A stretch of DNA of 64,000 nucleotides from Paludibacteraceae bacterium. Its GTDB lineage: Bacteria; Bacteroidota; Bacteroidia; Bacteroidales; Paludibacteraceae. Every line of letters begins with the position of its first letter. Within the stretch, counting starts at the first letter, position 1. The notes beneath the pieces were generated by a model, which was not told the origin of the DNA, made no database searches, and saw nothing but the letters and a program-made list of their open reading frames with translations. Both the position numbers and the translations under genes were made by a program. Of the stretch, positions 60,400-64,000 are shown piece after piece. The stretch lies in the NCBI GenBank assembly GCA_017471175.1, contig JAFUVS010000008.1, positions 1 to 64,000 on the forward strand, in the 5' to 3' direction.

Positions 60400-61362
60400 T
60401 TATTCATTGGCGTCGCAGAAATCTGCGTTAATCTCTTTCGCAGGCTGACCGTAGTCTTGATAGTATCGGTAGGGCAGACCGGTGCTCCGTATAAACTCGT
60501 CAAGTTGCTCGCGGCGGACGGCTTCGCGGACGGTTTCGTTGGCGTGCATGGACTCATAGACATCGTAGCGGGAACCGAAGATACGTTTGGCACTCGCTGT
60601 GTTGCCTGCTCCGTCCTCTGTCTGAACAAACGCAGATACATACAGTGAGTCCCCGTCTTGGCTGATGGTCATACACCCGGCATGGTTACCGCCTGAAACA
60701 GTCTTGAGCGTATCGCCCGAGACATTATACAGGAAGACCCAAAAATCGCCATAGACAAGCATGTGACCGGTTTCGCTCTCATCCTCCGATACAATCATAA
60801 GAGTAGGGATACAATGTTCGCCTTGCAGGTAAAGAGGAGCAATATCGGTGACAAGATATCGGCTGATAGCCTTGCGGACTGCTTGTTCGTGGCGATTGAC
60901 TGCTATATATCGGATGCAATCCTGTTTGTGTTCATCGAAATCGGACATCAGCCATACTCCGTTGCCCCGTTCCATATACAGCCTGTGTTCCTCAATATCC
61001 GTTTCGGCAGCAAACGAACCGTCCTCCCATTTCTGACGCACCAGAATAGTTGCAACGGCATGGGTGTCGTCCGTGCGTTTTACGCGTTGAACCTCGTAGT
61101 CCGCTATGGTACCGCCGTTGCCCGTTACGAAATAGTACAGCCACTCATGGTCCATTGCCTCGTGCTCCGGCAAACGGTAGAACATAGTGTCCAACAGGTT
61201 GTAGAAATCTTCAGTCATATAGTCTTTCGACTGAGAAAGGAGTTCGTGGTCAGGAATGTAACGGCATAGTTCAGCAGCGCGTTCCTCAAGCGTTTGTTGT
61301 TGGCATCCTGTTATCAGGAACAATGAAGCCGCAATGGCTAATACTGTGCAAAAACGTTTCAT
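60400..61362 (-). CDS. Lipoprotein of unknown function
   Basis: A 320-residue protein with a lipoprotein signal MKRFCTVLAIAASLFLITGC; Cys20 in ITGC is the lipidation site. The rest is soluble and acidic, with no family I recognise. Features are a helical start (QQTLEERAAELCRYIPDHELLSQS) and beta-rich segments (GHMLVYGDFWVFLYNVSGDTLKTVSGG). The start at 61362 is chosen for the signal peptide; the frame is open 55 codons further upstream but that part is not protein-like. It follows the DUF4153 gene by 49 nt and is probably co-transcribed with it. Confidence 0.75.
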   Translation of the reverse strand: MKRFCTVLAIAASLFLITGCQQQTLEERAAELCRYIPDHELLSQSKDYMTEDFYNLLDTMFYRLPEHEAMDHEWLYYFVTGNGGTIADYEVQRVKRTDDTHAVATILVRQKWEDGSFAAETDIEEHRLYMERGNGVWLMSDFDEHKQDCIRYIAVNRHEQAVRKAISRYLVTDIAPLYLQGEHCIPTLMIVSEDESETGHMLVYGDFWVFLYNVSGDTLKTVSGGNHAGCMTISQDGDSLYVSAFVQTEDGAGNTASAKRIFGSRYDVYESMHANETVREAVRREQLDEFIRSTGLPYRYYQDYGQPAKEINADFCDANE

Positions 61363-61411
61363 AGTATGGGTTTTATTGGATAGATATTCGTAATTCTTGC
61401 CTGTTTTGCTA

Positions 61412-63109
61412 TCATTCTTTGGCAAACATATATCCGCTATATTGGATGTCAATCGTGCGGTCCGTATAAGCGGTGACGGATATGTTTTGGGCAGAATACG
61501 CCACCTTGCCGTTAGAGGACGGAACAATCAGCAGTGCGTTGTTTTGTTCTGCTAAACGGATAGCCGCTGTGTCAAACAGAAGAACGGCATCTTCGTATGG
61601 CACGTGCAATATGCCGTTCACGATGCTGTCTTCGGTTAGTTGGGAAGGCAACTCGTCGGAGTCGTTGTTGACCCACCGGAAAGTGGTATATCCTTGCGGC
61701 GAAAGGTTCTCGCCCGGACGTTTGGTGTAAGATATAGCCCACAACTCCTCGCGCTTTCCTTTGATTGCGTCCTTACTAAACCGTTCACTTTCTCCCACCC
61801 ATCGACTGACGTAGTCTCTGCCGTAGCAATCTTTCATATACGCTAATTCCGTGTCCAATTGGTGCAATTCATCGTCTGGATTTGACGTATAGCAGAGAGC
61901 ATACCAGTCAAGTGGTAGTTGCAGACCTTTTTCGGCAATCATCTTGTCAATCTTCGCCGATAAATACGGCCGGCAGAGACGGTAGTAGTTGAGCGGATGT
62001 CCTGATGAGAGGATGAAGAGAACCGCGAACGAGAAAACAATCCGGCGGAAGCGTTTGCGGGGCACGACGAGCATGGCGATACATACAGCATAGAACCATA
62101 TCAGCAAAGTCAACAGATAGAGCCTCGGCGCGGTTATCCCGTAGTCGGTAAAGCGGCGCACAACTCCTACCGACATCAGAACCAGCAACGGCAGGATAAC
62201 TATCGGCAGCAGATGCGTCAGCACTTTGCTCTGCCAAGAGTCACGGTTCGTTACCTGCGGATAAAGCAGAATATAACAAAGCATATAGACTCCCATCACT
62301 GCCGATACAAGCCACGAAATCATCCCTTTAGGCAGTTCCCAATTCACCAATATAGTGATGCCATACACATAGAGAACCAGAATATAACACCCTAACAGCG
62401 GCAGCAAAAGCCACGACACTATTTTGATGAGGAACGATGGCATTGTGTCAGAGGCGTTGTGCTTGCGTTCGTCATAAGGGATGAGCGCAAGGAACAACAT
62501 TCCAAACAGTAGTACACCGCACACAATCATAATGACCAACGGCAGATTGTCGGGCACATGAAAATCAAACAGCGCTGCTGTACCGAAGACCAGACCCTCT
62601 ATTCCTCCAGACAACACCCAAGTCGCCACACTGCTGATAAGCAACGCCACGCAAAGTGACATGATGAAATGCCATACTTTGAGGTCGTCTTGCTCGCGAA
62701 GGAAAGAACCGAATGGAACAAGCAGAACGATGAGCACTATCCAAGCCGTATGACCGATATAAAAAGAAGGCAGTCCGCTGTTAGGAATGATGTCAAATAG
62801 GAAAAGGAGTGCGCAATACACGCCGCACACTATGAGCGATACACTTTCCACTATCCCTCTGAGAAGCGGGTTAGCTTGTTCTTCTCCCCATAACGAAGTA
62901 GCGAGACTAATCATTGTGCCGACACATAGGAAAGAGAGTAAAAACGATACAACGCGCCCATTTTCACTATCCGAGACCACCATATAAGAAAGCAAAGCGG
63001 TCAAGGCTGTCAATAGTACGGTTGCCACAGGGAAACGTTTTACTACACGCAGAAATGACTGACTGATATTCCTAATGGACAAGCGTTGTTTGAGAGATTG
63101 AATGGTCAT
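61412..63109 (-). CDS. DUF4153 membrane protein
   Basis: A 565-residue protein with about eleven to twelve transmembrane helices in residues 20-400 (FPVATVLLTALTALLSYMVV, LYLLTLLIWFYAVCIAMLVV) and a soluble C-terminal part of about 165 residues. The motif EQANPLLRGIVESVSL and TAPRLYLLTLLIWFYAVC fit DUF4153, a family of unknown function found in many Bacteroidetes. The downstream lipoprotein may be its partner at the envelope. The 114-nt leader region before it holds an interleaved inverted repeat. Confidence 0.85.
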   Translation of the reverse strand: MTIQSLKQRLSIRNISQSFLRVVKRFPVATVLLTALTALLSYMVVSDSENGRVVSFLLSFLCVGTMISLATSLWGEEQANPLLRGIVESVSLIVCGVYCALLFLFDIIPNSGLPSFYIGHTAWIVLIVLLVPFGSFLREQDDLKVWHFIMSLCVALLISSVATWVLSGGIEGLVFGTAALFDFHVPDNLPLVIMIVCGVLLFGMLFLALIPYDERKHNASDTMPSFLIKIVSWLLLPLLGCYILVLYVYGITILVNWELPKGMISWLVSAVMGVYMLCYILLYPQVTNRDSWQSKVLTHLLPIVILPLLVLMSVGVVRRFTDYGITAPRLYLLTLLIWFYAVCIAMLVVPRKRFRRIVFSFAVLFILSSGHPLNYYRLCRPYLSAKIDKMIAEKGLQLPLDWYALCYTSNPDDELHQLDTELAYMKDCYGRDYVSRWVGESERFSKDAIKGKREELWAISYTKRPGENLSPQGYTTFRWVNNDSDELPSQLTEDSIVNGILHVPYEDAVLLFDTAAIRLAEQNNALLIVPSSNGKVAYSAQNISVTAYTDRTIDIQYSGYMFAKE

Positions 63110-63133
63110 ATTGTTTTATGTATCGTTTGAGTG

Positions 63134-63187
63134 CTTGGTACGAACGCTTTGCATTCCGTATGGTGGTGTACCAAGCGGAATGCAAAG
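63134..63187 (-). other. Interleaved inverted repeats (pseudoknot-capable)
   Basis: Two inverted repeats interlock: cttggtac (63134-63141) with gtaccaag (63168-63175), and ctttgcattccg (63147-63158) with cggaatgcaaag (63176-63187). The order A-B-A'-B' permits either one of two hairpins, or an H-type pseudoknot with 12-bp and 8-bp stems. It lies between the surface-protein stop at 63224 and the DUF4153 start at 63109. Confidence 0.85.
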
Positions 63188-63223
63188 TGAATAGTTTGGA
63201 TAGCACCTATGGCGCGAGCCTCA

Positions 63224-64000
63224 TTACTGAACCTGCTGACCGGCTGCGTTATAGAGTTTGCCGTCACGGAGAATATAGAGTTCGCCGTCACGGAAGACCT
63301 TGGTGCAAGGTACATCGCCTGTTTGGATATCGTCAAGAGCAGTAGCCGACTTGAGTTGCATAATGACCTCGATATGGATTTCTCCGATAACGAGTCCCGA
63401 CAGCACGTTGGACTTTTCATCCAGTGCAACACCGTCGCGCCATTCCTTGAGTTCGTATTTCTCGTCGGGTTCGAGCGTAAGGGTATAGTCGGTTCCGTAG
63501 TCGTATTCACCTTGTCCTTTGACTACGCCTGCTTCAGCGGGAATGACGGTCGCAGATACCATATATTTCTTCGCTTTGAAGACTATTTCCACATTATGGT
63601 TGGCATCAATGTCCTCGAAGGTGAGGGAATTGGACATACGGAAGTTGTTCTCGTCGAAGAGCCACATCTCAAAGGTATAGTTATCGTTATTGAGCGTGAA
63701 AGTGAGTGTGGTGTTGTCGCCCATACCGAACCGTCCGGCACCGTTGATAACCACTTCGGAGGGGTCAATGCCGGTCACGGTTACATTGACGTCGAAGCTG
63801 TCTTTCTCAAAGATTGCCGTCAGTTGGTAGTTACCGTTTTCAAAATCGGTGATACCGCTGTACTCCATATCGTAGGAAACCGCCTCGCCTTTGGCGTTGT
63901 CCCAACGTACGAACGTGCAGTTGGTCTCGGGTGTGGCTGTTGCCTTGAATGAGGCTCCGTTCACTACGGAATACCTGAAGGGTGTTTCGTCTCCGGTCTT
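63224..64000 (-). CDS. InlB-repeat surface protein, C-terminal part (5' end beyond window)
   Basis: At least 258 residues, open to the window edge. Repeats of about 70-80 residues alternate beta strands with motifs such as NCTFVRWDNAKGEAV, NYTFEMWLFDENNFRMSN, GVVKGQGEYDYGTDYTLTLEPDEKYELKEW, the pattern of divergent InlB B repeats. The end CTKVFRDGELYILRDGKLYNAAGQQVQ is nearly the same as that of the 1627-residue protein (VLYIEREGVIYDAQGKRIK), supporting a shared T9SS-like sorting tail. No start codon is visible; an internal GTG near 63964 is only the first possible in-frame start. Confidence 0.85.
   Translation of the reverse strand, partial: KTGDETPFRYSVVNGASFKATATPETNCTFVRWDNAKGEAVSYDMEYSGITDFENGNYQLTAIFEKDSFDVNVTVTGIDPSEVVINGAGRFGMGDNTTLTFTLNNDNYTFEMWLFDENNFRMSNSLTFEDIDANHNVEIVFKAKKYMVSATVIPAEAGVVKGQGEYDYGTDYTLTLEPDEKYELKEWRDGVALDEKSNVLSGLVIGEIHIEVIMQLKSATALDDIQTGDVPCTKVFRDGELYILRDGKLYNAAGQQVQ

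Noticed and set aside
63209-63952. Plus-strand frame of 247 codons opposite the last gene
   Set aside because: The minus frame has InlB-type repeats and a T9SS-like tail shared with another protein here; the plus frame has no features.

Overview
The window looks like chromosomal DNA of a Bacteroidota member, most likely order Bacteroidales. Four lines support this. At least fourteen sites fit the Bacteroidetes promoter pattern (TTTG, 18-20 nt, TAnnTTTG). Several large surface proteins end in a type IX secretion (T9SS)-like C-terminal tail. GldG, DUF5683, DUF4301 and the ParA-ParB-DUF5683-MltD gene order are typical of the phylum. I see no rRNA, CRISPR array, transposase or prophage. I cannot name the genus.

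Layout. 0-2.3 kb: 5' part of pyruvate:ferredoxin oxidoreductase. 2.3-7.6 kb: an accessory, partly AT-rich island, all on the minus strand (LRR protein, HNH nuclease, RhuM/Fic protein, DUF4062-HATPase regulator) with remnants of an AlbA_2-type gene start. 8.0-10.2 kb: an oxidative-stress operon (exported flavodoxin, rubrerythrin, Fe/Mn superoxide dismutase, second exported flavodoxin). 10.3-16.0 kb: an AAA/DUF4143 ATPase, a 925-residue InlB-repeat surface protein followed by a 49-residue mini-gene, and a polyprenol-phosphate-type glycosyltransferase. 16.3-25.6 kb: a plus-strand envelope and chromosome-segregation cluster (SurA-like PPIase, GldG, LysM/ligand-binding protein, beta-barrel protein, ParA, ParB, DUF5683, MltD). 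25.7-31.9 kb: MerR regulator, DUF4301, CYTH, PAP2 phosphatase, YtxH, holin-like, AI-2E and AmpG-like MFS proteins. 31.9-36.8 kb: CPBP protease, MenA, C1 peptidase, tRNA-Gln, split chromate transporter, uridine kinase. 37.1-42.0 kb: a 1627-residue InlB-repeat surface protein. 42.0-45.0 kb: a second DUF4143 ATPase flanked by direct repeats, then about 1.1 kb of non-coding DNA with helically phased TGTGATTA arrays. 45.0-57.2 kb: surface polysaccharide genes (methyltransferase, YfhO, glycosyltransferases, a CDP-glycerol/ribitol-type phosphotransferase, acyltransferase, Bcs1/Acs1-like CDP-ribitol synthase, IspD-type cytidylyltransferase, GDP-fucose synthesis, KdsC-like phosphatase). 57.4-64 kb: GlmS, tRNA-His, a frameshifted lipoprotein fragment, a lipoprotein, a DUF4153 membrane protein, and the end of a third InlB-repeat surface protein.

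The strongest leads are: the phased TGTGATTA array at 44.55-44.81 kb with a related 11-bp array at 59.65 kb; the accessory island with its AlbA_2 remnants and apparent domain replacement; the poly(ribitol/glycerol phosphate)-like surface polymer locus in an apparent Gram-negative; the repeated uncharacterised module in the surface proteins; a G-quadruplex-capable leader before a MerR gene; and an interleaved (pseudoknot-type) inverted repeat at 63.13-63.19 kb.
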